This document shows positions 22,446 through 33,700 of a stretch of DNA of 64,000 nt, one piece after another. Location of the stretch: positions 20,163,444-20,227,443 of the forward strand of contig NC_090703.1 in the NCBI RefSeq assembly GCF_040954835.1. Direction: 5' to 3'. The notes beneath the pieces were generated by a model. It was not told where the DNA came from. It was given only the letters and a program-made list of their open reading frames with translations, and searched no databases. Origin of the DNA: Lepisosteus oculatus (taxonomy: Eukaryota; Chordata; Actinopteri; Semionotiformes; Lepisosteidae). How positions within the stretch are numbered: the first letter of the stretch is position 1; every line of letters begins with the position of its first letter. The translations under genes and the position numbers were made by a program.

Positions 22446-23041
22446 GGGTGCTATCTGCATGGAGTTTGTATGTTCTCCCCATGTTCAGGTGGGTTTTCCA
22501 AGGGAAATAGACCCTGGGCGGAGTCAGAGGGAGAGAGAAAACAACTGAATTCCAAAGGCGACCGTTATCCAAATCGTCAGGCGAGAGCGAGGTCGGAGAT
22601 CGGGAGCAAAGGGTCAGAAATCCAGAGGGTCACAGGAAAAAACAAGAGGTCGGACTAAGTTGCAAACTGGATGCGTAGCTCTGGCTAAGGAAACCTCAGT
22701 AGTGAACGAGGACAAGCCGCAGGGTGGGAGTTAATAGGCAAGGGGAGTGAAGTTAATTCGTGAATGATCGGGTGCTCGGGGGAATGTGACGGTGTCTGCG
22801 TGTCTGCGTGCCTGCGTGCGGCTTGTGACATTTTCTCCAAGTCCTCTGGTTTGCTCCCACAGTCTGAAGATATACTGGTAGGTTCACTGGCTTCTGGGAA
22901 AATTTACCCTGATGTGAGTGAGTTTGATTGTGTCTGTCTGTCTTGTGATGGACTGGGGTCCAAACCAGGGTGTGTCCCATATGTGGGAAAGGCTCTGGCT
23001 CTTCTGCAACCCATTAGAAAATTGATGGATATTTCTATTTC
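22446..23041 (+). repeat. tRNA-type SINE interrupted by an insertion
   Basis: The left part has ctgcatggagtttgtatgtt. The right part resumes ctctggtttgctcccacag, ggtaggttcactggcttctg, and ends ttagaaaattgatgga, as in the copies at 24985 and 44826. The two halves are separated by unrelated sequence at about 22501-22830. Confidence 0.65.
22501..22830. mobile_element. Insertion inside the SINE at 22446
   Basis: Roughly 330 bp of CG-rich sequence splits the SINE. The right end is cggcttgtgaca, so read on the minus strand it begins TGTCACAAG, like the LTR-like element at 22008. Short similar flanks tttccaag and tctccaag hint at an 8-bp duplication. The class is uncertain. Confidence 0.4.
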
Positions 23042-24299
23042 TTAAATTCTGGACAGTAAAACTACAATGTTATTTATGCAAAACCCAATGTACAGCTCAA
23101 TTTTTTAAGGAGCACAGTGGCTTTTGTAAAACCTACATTTTGTTATTTTGAGCTAGAGAGGTCTTGAGACTTTTACTGGCTTCCAATAACAGATAACAGA
23201 ATAACAGAAGATGTGATAAACTTCAAATGCCTGTTGTTTATGAAAAGAAGTCCACAGGGCAAAGTCAAGCATATGTTCCTTTACAACCATGTGTACCTCC
23301 ATAAATGCTGGTCAGAAGAGATTCCTGACCACAGACTTCGTGACTTGAAGAATCTTCTTCTGTCGCAAACATTAATGTAGATGTAATGGCAGAGAACTGC
23401 TGTTCAAGTAAATTCATCTCAAAGAATAAAAGTGCAATAGACAGCTTTCTGTGGCTACAAATGATTCTGACAATAAAGCATTAATTCTGAAGCTGTGAAA
23501 ATTAAAACGCACTAATAGGTCAAAAGTGTAGTTGACCCAGTAAAGACATTCGTGTGAATGAGAACAAACCCTATGGCCCTGGGCTTCACTGGTGAGGAGC
23601 TTAGCCAATGTCATTATCCAGCCAAGCAGCAAAGATTACTTTCTTCATTTAATGTAGCATTTTGCTGTACCCTCGATTTAGATTTGTTAATGTTTTCCTA
23701 TAGGTAGCCTTAACACAGAGAAAAATACAAAATGCCAAGAACAAAAGGGGGTTGCGCAATAGCTTGGCCTGACGCAGATTGGTCATGCACAAGACTGAAA
23801 CTAGGTACAAGGCGTGCATGAGCGCTCCGGACAAATTGCACAATCTTTTTGAAAGCGCAGGGTTGGGTTTTGTTTCTAAATCGCACGGTTTGGACAAAGC
23901 ACAACCTCACAATGACCTTGGAGAAAACGAGAAAACTCCCTTTTAAGAGTTTTCCTGCGTTGCAATCACAAACTGCTGCACTTTGTGGTCTTCTAGAGGG
24001 CAAAGATAGTTATTACAGGCACCTCACTAGCCGTTTTCCAGCGAGATATTATTTGTCCCAGGACCGCGGGCGACAATATCGCCGGTACGGTACCAAGCAT
24101 CGACCCTATCGGGTCTGCGAAAGGTACGGGGTGTCAAGAGTGCCTTCTACAGAGTGAATTTTCTGAGAATCCCTGTCGCTAGCTATGAAAAACGTCAACA
24201 GAATTCTTGGGTTGAAGAATTTGAAACAAAAAAAATACAGTAGTCAGTTTAAACGACAGTTTACTGACTGATTCTCCTTTGGCTGCTAATCAAAACAAA

Positions 24300-24361
24300 T
24301 TTCCCCTAGGGGACAATAAAGCTTGAATTGAAATTGAATTGAATTGAATTGAATTGAAATT
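24300..24361 (+). repeat. Retroelement tail with (GAATT)n
   Basis: ttcccctaggggacaataaagc followed by GAATT/GAAATT pentamers is the typical 3' end of a fish non-LTR element (TTTCCCC..GGGGA-AATAAAG-microsatellite). Confidence 0.6.
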
Positions 24362-24984
24362 GATTTATTTTATGCAACCTTTGTTCTTAAAATACTTAGC
24401 AAGTGTATTCGATTTTAACATTAGAAAGGGAAAATTAATCTCGTTCTTAAAGTAGGTTTTCAGCTTTAAAGTAATTTTTTTGCTTTTAAGTCATCTCCAA
24501 AACATTCTAGTTTAAAATGACATTAGACAACGCACTCTAGTGGAGAAACCTGCAAAAGTGGTAGACAATAATTTAAAGAGAAATGCACATTGTAAAACAC
24601 GAATAAATCTGAACAGAAATCCTTATGGGAAACTAGGAAGGAATGCGCGATCTGATGTACTGAACTGTCCAACAAGAGTGAAGAATACTTATATCGTGTG
24701 CTGCTTGAAGATAACTTATTCTGAAAGTGATTCCTTGGCCTGTCTGTTGATTGATTGATGATTTGTTCAAAATGACCTAATTCTGAAATGAAATGATTGG
24801 TTCTTCATTACCTTCTGTAAATCGCATTAAACTTTTTATATGTAATATGGTGCATAAAGTCACTGATTATTCTAGAGAACATTACTCCTGTTTTTATGTA
24901 GCCACAGTACAGCTCTTGTCCTCAGATTGTATGGTCCTACCATACATGCTTGCTGGCATTTTTTTCCTATAGGCAATAATGAGG

Positions 24985-25290
24985 GCTGACATGGTGTGCA
25001 GTAGTGAGAATTGCTGCCACAAAGCACAGGGACTCGATGTTTAAGTTCCAGGATGCTACTGCATCCTGTTTATATGTTCTCCCTGGATTCGCATGGGTTT
25101 CCTCTAAATACTTTAGTTTCCTCCCACTGGTGGGTTAATTGCCTTCTGGGAAAATTGGTCCTGATGTTAGTGTGTGTATGTGATTGTATCTGTGTGTGCA
25201 CTTTGATGGACTGGTGTCCCATCCAAGGTGTATCCTGCCTTGCCCCTTGAGCTGGATAAAAGGGTTAGAAAATGGATAGATGAAAGCAGT
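24985..25290 (+). repeat. tRNA-type SINE with GGATGG-like tail
   Basis: It runs from gctgacatggtgtgcagtag to gttagaaaatggatagatga, with tttcctcccactggtgggtt and gatggactggtgtcccatcc inside. This is a fish-wide repeat pattern, assigned by motif memory. Confidence 0.7.
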
Positions 25291-25359
25291 AATGATTTAA
25301 TAAAATAGTATTTTCAATGCAATTGTTCATTCTGCTTTAAACTTGTATCTCAAAACAAG

Positions 25360-25675
25360 TGTTAACTCTTAGGCCAGTGACCTGATTGAGGATTGCCAGG
25401 GTTCATGACCTGTTCTCATCTAAACAAGAGGACAGAAATAGAAACTCTGAGTGAAGAATGACAGAACAAAGAACAAGCCCAATTTCTTTACGCAAAGGGT
25501 TGCGGGAGTATGGAATGAGCTATTCATGTGTTGATACCAATAGCCTGGCTTTTTTCTTGTAATGGCTAAATGAGATCTTTGGATCAGTTAGCTAAATCAA
25601 ACAAGCCTGATGGACTGAACTGTCTCCTGTGGTTTGTAACCTTTCTGATGGTCTTATGTTCTTGTGGTTGAACAG
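25360..25675 (+). repeat. CR1/L2-like LINE 3' end
   Basis: The motifs tttacgcaaagggttgcggg, tatggaatgagct, aagcctgatggactgaa and ttcttatgttcttgtgg-type endings match a LINE 3' region common in fish genomes. 5' truncated, no open frame. Confidence 0.6.
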
Positions 25676-27299
25676 GAAATGTACTATTGTACTTCATCTG
25701 ACAGTGTTTGTTGTGTTGAGACCTTAATGTTATAGCAAATGCAAATGCAAATCACAGCCTTTCGTTATAAAGAATGCATACATTTTCATGAACACTGCGA
25801 ACTTGGGATAGTACTCAAGTAGAAGCAAGAAAATAAAAAATTGCAATTCAACATTTGTGGCAGGAGGTCTTCATATTGGGCTAAAATAGTTTAACATTAC
25901 TATGCTTTTAGAGGCAAACAGTAGGAATTATGATTATCCATTTTAACAATGGTAATAATAATACATTTAACTGACAATGCCCAGACAGAAGTTGGGCTAA
26001 CCTTTCAAAGGAATCAAAACCTCAGCTGTATTTTATTGACTTAAAGAAAAACAATCTTCTGAATGAAATCTGAAATCTGAATGAAAAGACTGGCCAGACC
26101 AAAGGTAAGGTAAGCTACAATTTTGGTACTCAAAGAGGTGTATAATCTTGAATGTATAGATGGCAGCAGTGAGTTGTAAATAGGTCTTATAAAGTGGAAA
26201 ACAGATTAATGTGGAAATCAATCAGTGTTAAGGGCAAAGGACTATCTGGTCATAGTGATGAGTCCCATGTTGTATTAGCACAGTACGTAAAATATTTTGT
26301 GTTCCAAATCTTTGGGGCATTGGAACTTTTATATTGAAAATACTTTTAATTTATAGCATGATGTCTAAGATACAATTTGATGGTTTCCTGAGGATGGGAG
26401 CCTCGATTTATGTGAGCACCCACAAATGAATAGAGGACAGATAGTGTGCTGCTGTTAAACAAGCATAAAGGACATAATTGTAATTAGTGTTTGTGGATAA
26501 ACAACTCTCAGAAAAGGCAGAGTGAAAAATAAATGTACTGTACCTCATAACCACAAGCTAAAGGTCAATACATGGCACAGTTATGTGAGCCTTTGTACAA
26601 CCAGACAGCACTACAAAAGGTGCTCACACTAAATTAGAACGATAAATCCCTAGACAGGGAAAAACACGTGCAAATAACAGATCTCAGCTTGACTAATTTC
26701 TGGCTTTAAAAGTGTCTGTGTGAGGGAGGTTGTCCTGTTAGAGTTAAATTTAATGTGTTTGTTAAATTTAGTAACTAATTGCCTTTGAAAACTTTGAAAA
26801 AAGAGAAACAGTGCTGAAATTGACTCAGGGCAGTGCAAATGGGAATGAGGAATTACTTTCCATGTTAAAAATAATATGTTAAAGGGGAGTGAGTCACAAT
26901 TCCCTCAAGCTTGAAAACCTCAGATCACTTATTTTTCACCACAGGTCTCATAAAGAAAATAGGATAGAGTATTATCTCAGACTGTCCTTTTTAAAATATA
27001 TTACAGATATTTTCATGGTTTTAAACAAAATTAGATGTATGTATGTTGCGTGTCGTTATAGTCACGATCAATGAAGTCCAGAACATAGCTTCATAGTTAT
27101 TCCTCTTCATCTCCATTCAGGAGTAATGAAATGCAAATTAACAAGGTTGCAAGGAATACACATCTGCAAGCAAGTGTTAATATTTAATATGAATCTGTCG
27201 TGATAACCTGGAGTAAGGCGAAATATACGTCCCAAGCCTGCTTTGTTATTTTAACATACTGCATTAAAATATTGAAAATACAACACATTTACTACAATT

Positions 27300-27657
27300 T
27301 GCCACCAACGAATTAATTTCCCACAATCCTTCGCGTGCAGCGTGTCGGAAGTAGTTCCGTAAACAAGGAGACCCGTGGAAACCGATCGGCATTTCCGGTG
27401 TGTTGTCACAGCCCAGGCCTGCCTGATTGCTCAGCACCGAATAGGAAGGGTTCGGGGAGGAGCGCTGGTAGGGGCAGCGGTAACGTGTATTCTACTGTGT
27501 GCTTTGACTTTCATCTTAGACGCTCTCATACTGAGCATAAAGGCGCTGGAAGGGGCACCTTCTCTGAGTAGTCTGTCAAGGGCTGTTGAGCACAAAGTTC
27601 GGGAGCCCAGCCGAGCAACGGAGAAACACCGGAATACGGTCGCGCCACTCCAGTAAA
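27300..27657 (+). promoter_or_regulatory. CHP1: CHP1 CpG-rich promoter and 5' UTR
   Basis: This CG-rich block in AT-rich surroundings directly precedes the CHP1 start codon. ETS-type sites are visible as cggaagta near 27346 and atttccggtg near 27390. No TATA box is seen. This is the usual housekeeping-promoter pattern. The exact start site is unknown. Confidence 0.6.
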
Positions 27658-27724
27658 ATGGGATCTAGAGCTTCGACATTGCTGAGGGAGGAAGAGATTG
27701 AAGAGATAAAGAAGGAGACGGGCT
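27658..27724 (+). CDS. CHP1: CHP1 coding exon 1 (myristoylation signal)
   Basis: Residues 1-22 plus one base. [20 protein letters not shown]; donor GGCT|GTAAGT. Confidence 0.96.
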
Positions 27725-30700
27725 GTAAGTAGCGTCGGATTGGAGGAAAAGTGCATTCCGCTGACTAGTCTTGTCATTCTCGGTGCCGTGTGAGAGATCC
27801 CCAGTTTGTGATGGGAGTTACCCGGGGAATGCTCCTAAATTAGAGTTGGGGTCCGACACATGGTACACTCGCCGTAGACTTAAAAAACCATTCACCACAT
27901 ACCTGTTTGTATTATTTTAGATAGTAACTCCGTACTAACGTAGAGTATGGTGGATTGGTGCTTTTCTACAAAGAGGTAAAGTACGCGTTGCTTTTGTAGT
28001 TACGGCAAGAACGTAGTGTTTGCAGCATTTACAGCTGGTCACGATCTGTCACGGTGCTGATCGATCTACAGGTTATCTCTGTTAAACGGAAAAGCTGTTA
28101 ATGTCGGTTTACCGATGCTTCACTATTTAATTGAGTATCCCCATTTGCTATTTTAAAAGTAAGAATGTCGCTGCTGAAAATTTTAGTTTAGCTAGCAGAC
28201 GCAATGATCCCAGGTGATTTACAATCGCTGAGTTGTATAAGTAAAAGAAACTAGTTGATGTAATAGTAACGATACAATGGCTAGTACAAGGTAATAAACT
28301 ATCCAGTTAGAAGTCACTAAAGGCATTACAGGCTCATAATTAACAGTATGAGCAGATGGTTAGCTAACCACGTTAAATATAGATTATGGATTCGTTTAAA
28401 TATCTTGACTGAGTGATGGGAATTTTTGGTCTACATGAAAACACTTCCACAGTCATCGCATGTTACTACATTACATTGGTCGACGTGGGAAGGCTTTGAA
28501 AAGATTTGCAGTTAAGCACTGCCCTAGGATGAAGTATATTTATACTTGTTTTCACAGTTCTGTTCTCTGAGACCTTGCTAGGTTCCTCCCCGGGTGCCCT
28601 CTCTCTTCAGAGGACAGACAGTCCCACACACCGATGTTAGTGTTTAGTTTGCTGCTGTTTTTGGTAAATAAAGCACTGCTTTAAAAATGCTGTAGTGTGT
28701 TGTGGAAACTGAACAATGCTCGATGGCTAATCTTGCTTAACCCCCGAACTGGACTGAATGCAAGAGGGATATGAAAACTTAGCACATCTCTGTTAATGCC
28801 TTGAGAGCTACTGACCACTTGCTTTAACAGTTATAATCTTGACTGGGTACAGGGTTAAGGTTTCAAGTCTGTACACAAATTAGGGTGTTCCAAGAAATCA
28901 GAGTTATGCAGGTGTGGCTCTTGTAAATGTGTATGTGTACACAATAAATTACAAGCCTCTTTGACCGAGTCAGAGGTGTCAAGGTGACACTGCATTAGTG
29001 GGAGAGCACGAGAGCACAGACATTTTGGCACAGTGAGTCTGTCTGGATCTGACGCTGAACACTTTTTCTTCTATATGTTAATGATCATATTGAATAATTG
29101 GTCCTTCCATTTATATTTATACTTCCGACGTGTGTATGTTTGTTTTTAAGACCTGGGTTACATATTATTATTCATTACAGAGAAATATGTCAGTCAAGAC
29201 ATTTGTGGGTAGAAGTCTTTCTAAATACCAATCAGTTTACCATCTACAGCAGCGATCTCCAACCTCGGTCCTGGCAGACCCCGTATCCGGAAGGCTTTCT
29301 ATGTCACCATTAATTCACCGGTTTCTAAAGCTATGGAACAATTCCATTGTGATCAGTTAAACAAGAGATTTGTCGGATTAAGTTTCAAGATAATTTAGGA
29401 GTAAAAGCCGAGTGCTGGGCTCTTCAGCCCTCAAGCATCAGAATCCTCTTAATTGCCCAGACTCTACTTGCTTGATTCATTGATAGCATACAGGTGTTGC
29501 AGATCTTTAAAAACAGGTGATCTATAAGACTAACTGCATTGGGATTCTCCCAGACCAGGTCTGTAGACTCCAGAGCTAAAGAATCGTTTAATCACGGGTG
29601 TCCAGTCCTGGTCCTGGAGGACTGGTGTATCTGCAGGATTATAAATCTCTTTAATAGCAATGGCACCTGAGCAGCAGGGAGAAGCTGTTTGGTGTCCAGT
29701 TATGCCAGTGCCCACCTGAGTCAGCTCTTAAAGAGCTGAGTTGCAATAAATACCTGGCCCTTGGGCATACTGGCTCTCCAGGACCCTGACTGGATAGCCC
29801 TGCAGTAAATTATGTTCTTTGGATTGGGACTATAGATAAGATCACTTTATTGGCCATGTACAATTTCTTGCATTAGGAATTTGGATTTTTGCATACCCCA
29901 GCTCACTCTCCATGTGAATCACAGACAGGGAGAGAAGCTTGGGGTCAGAGTGCAGGATCAGCCATTTATATGGCACCCCTGGAGCAGCTGGGGGTTAAGG
30001 GCCTTGCTCAGGGGCCCAACGGAGTAGGATTCCTCTGGCGGCCATGGGATTTGAACCGGCAGCCACAGGCGCAGATCCTTAGCCACAGTGCCATAGCTCC
30101 GCCCACATTTTTTTTAAAGATAATAATAATATATTAATATTAATAACTTACACTTATATAGCGCTTGTCTAGACACTCCACTCAAAGCGCTTTACAGGTA
30201 ATGGGGACTCCCCTCCACCACCACCAATGTGCAGCCCACACCTGGATGATGCGACGGCAGCCATAGTGCGCCAGAACGCTCACCACAGATCAGCTATCAG
30301 TGGGGAGGAGAGCAGAGTTATGGAGCCAATTCATAGATGGGGATTATTTGGAGGCCATGATTAGTAAGGGCCAATGGGAAATTTGGCCAGGACACCGGGG
30401 TTACACCCCTACTCTTTTCGAGAAACGCCCTGGGATTTTTAATGACCACTGAAAGTCAGGACCTCAGTTTTACGTCTCATCCGAAGGGTGGCGCCTGTTT
30501 ACAGTGTACCGCCCCCCTCACTATACTGGGGCATTAGGACCCACATGGGCCGCAGGGAGAGCACCCCCTGCTGGCCCCACTAACACCTGCAGCAACCTTA
30601 GTTTTTCCCAGGAGGTACTGACCTGGCTCACACCTGCTTAGCTTCAGTGGGCTGCAAGATAAGATCTTTTGATGTTTGAATCCTTCTCATTGGACAGGAA

Positions 30701-33700
30701 GCTACATCTTTGGCCCAATTCTTTGGTGTTTATGTGCATTCATGGCCAGAAATATTTTCCACTCCAGGTCCAAGCTCACCTATAATTAATAATTGCCTAC
30801 ACTATAAAGTCCCATATTAGGTTTCTATGATATAGGAACAAGTAATAGGTTTATTTCATGCTGAAAAAAAGAAGAAAGGAAATGCAATGTTTTGGCTGTG
30901 GAGCCTTTTTAGGATGTGCTCACACCTCCTTTCAGCATGGAATAAACCTATTACTTGTTCCTTTGCAGCCTATGCATGCTGACGCAGCTACCCACCTGAA
31001 CTATTTCTGTGATACAGTCTAATATCCTAAATATTTCTGTCACTGATAAAATTAAAAGGAGTGTTTCCTTAGTAAAGTTCAAACCCTCTGCTTTTTGAAT
31101 GTAGATTTTCAGGAGGGTGTGGAGTCCTGCATTCTTTGCTTGTGATACTCAAGCTGTTCTGTTTTGTAGGAGTAAAGTATATGCCATTCCTTAGCTTTGT
31201 GGGGGATATGTGATAGAAAGGCAATGCGCTGTGGACAACTTGAATTTGAAATAGTATAGTTAAATACGTTAGGTAGGGATAAAAGGTGAGTATCTGCCAG
31301 ACGTTTGGCAGTGTACTTTAATAATAATAATAATAATAATAATAATTGCTTACACTTTTCTGGACACTCCACTCAAAGCGCTTTACAGGTAATGGGGACT
31401 CCCCTCCACCACCACCAATGTGCAGCATCCACCTGGATGATGCGACGGCAGCCATAGTGCGCCAGAACGCTCACCACACATCAGCTATCAGTGGGGAGGA
31501 GAGCAGAGTAATGTAGCCAATTCATAGAAGGGGATTATTAGGAGGCCATGATTGGTAAGGGCCAATTGGAAATTTGGCCAGGACACCGGGGTTACACCCC
31601 TACTCTTTTCGAGAAACGCCCTGGGATTTTTAATGACCACAGAGAGTCAGGACCTCGGTTTTACGTCTCATCCGAAGGACGGCGTCTGTTTACAGTATAG
31701 TGTCCCCATCACTATACTGGGGCATTAGGACCCACATGAGCCGCAGGGTGTGCGCCCCCTGCTGATCCCACTAACACCTCTTCCAGCAGCAACCTTAGTT
31801 TTTCCCAGGAGGTCTCCCATCCAGGTACTTACCAGGCTCACACCTGCTTAGCTTCAGTGGGTTGCCAGTTGTGAGTTGCAGGGTGATATGGCTGCTGGCC
31901 ATATCATTTAATTTACTGTAATGGTTCTGTCTGCTGCTGGTCAGTCTGATCCAGCTGATGGACCTCAGTTTAGGGGAACCTTGTGTTCTGTTTTAATAAG
32001 CTGAAAGAGTAGACCTGTCCTGCCTGAACAGGAACTAATTACAAAGCCGTTTGATTTGGCTTCCTAGTTTTATCATTTACCTTCTGGTTTATTCCTTCTC
32101 CTTGAACATCATGATCACCACATACAGTAGGACTGGAAATTACCCGATCGACACGTGCTCTGTTCTTCATAGTGGTAGATTGAAGTGAAAAGTATTCTGA
32201 GGTGGGTAAAAACCAGCACTCACTGTGCAGGAAGTTTGAAGTATGAATTGACACTGAAATCTAAACAAGCGGAAGTCTCGCCTAGACTGGTTTTCAGCAG
32301 ACGTGTGTCAGCATTAATCTCACATGCCCTTGCAGATTTTAGTCGAGGAATTTGGTGGTTAATGAAAACAAAACATCCGTGTAATCAGTAATTCCAGAAC
32401 AGAATAAGCATTTGCCTGTTAATGAATTGTTTTTTTTCTTTTCTAGTTTCTCACAGTCAGATCACACGACTCTATAGCCGGTTCACCAGCCTGGACAAGG
32501 GAGAAAACGGCACTCTGAGGTACTGAACTTGAGAAGAGCTCTGTCATTGCCTGTGGGCTGACTAGTCTCTGTGCATGTTAGCTGAGGATTGTGAAACACG
32601 TCATCCTCTTTTGCAACAGGACCTATTGCTGAACTGGATAGAGTGAAACATTTTTTTTGGCCTTGCAACGAACACCACAAAGTAAACAAAGCTTATAACA
32701 GTGACTTATTCCAGCCGAATCTCCTTAATACATATTCAAGGCAATGATCCAGGACTGTTTCTGTAATAACGTGATTGAATTTACTCAGAAGGTTAAGTTT
32801 ACAGTTTTGTCAGTAACTAGTAGCAGACCTGTCCATTAGTCGGTCCTTTGCCCAGGGAAGTGTTCAGGTAAAAGATGCAACAGCAGCAAACCTGCAAATT
32901 TCTAATAATACTGTTCATTCAACATTCTACAATAAACTGTTTTAGGTCAGGGTATTTTCATTATTTTATTTAAATTTTGTTAATACAAGGGGTCCAACTC
33001 TGATTCAGGTAGGTCAGTAAGTCTGCAGGTCTTCTAGAAGAGCTGGTTTAGGTCATTAAGAGCTGTTCTGGAATGAACTCACCCAGACTTCAAGTATTGA
33101 AGATGGGCCACCCTGAATAAGAATTGTATAGACCAGAGCCACTTCAGATCCTCTCCATTAGAGAACTAGCTCGTTAATTATTCACTCGACACTTAGAAGT
33201 ATCAGTAGAGCATATAATCATCTGGTGGTAAGATGCGAGATCTTCACTTGAACTTGAATATACTCTCGCACCAGAATTCAAATCAGGTTGAGCTTTAACT
33301 ACACTTCGGCAGATAGGAGTGGTTATTCTAATTGTTATTGACCTGTTGATTGGCGTTGTAAAATAAATTTAATATGACCGTAGTAAAAGTTATAGTGGTG
33401 AACATCATAGACTGGAATAATTTGTTTCCATTTCTCTTTTTTGGGCTTTTGAAAAAGGCCGATTTGAACATATTTCAATGTTTTTTTTTTTGCTTTCTGC
33501 TTTTTTTTTTGTTGCTTTAAGCATTGCCTGAGGGTAAACTTTCATTGCACAGTGCAATTTAAAAAAAAATAATTTACTCCCAAATCACAGCATATCTGGA
33601 AAAAGAATAGTTTGATTTTTTTTTGGACATGGGAACTAGATGAAGAGGACTACAGCGCTTAAACTTTCCTTCCCCCTCATGAATTGAGCTTTGTTTCCTC

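Larger units (their letters stand above)
20300..27300. other. LGMN-CHP1 intergenic region
   Basis: No gene is recognised on either strand. Repeats listed separately occupy about a quarter of it (20713, 22008, 22446, 24300, 24985, 25360). The block 23700-24180 is CG-richer and carries open frames of about 100 codons on both strands with no recognisable motif. 26000-27200 is plain AT-rich DNA. Confidence 0.6.

Noticed and set aside
30061-30104. tRNA-like head as a tRNA gene
   Set aside because: A and B boxes are present but no cloverleaf can be closed, and the same head recurs at 20713 and 41607 attached to one body, so it is a SINE.
31803-31897. 5S rRNA gene
   Set aside because: The 5S-like part is truncated and fused to a SINE body with a (TTA)n tail. 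It is a retroposed derivative, not an rRNA gene.
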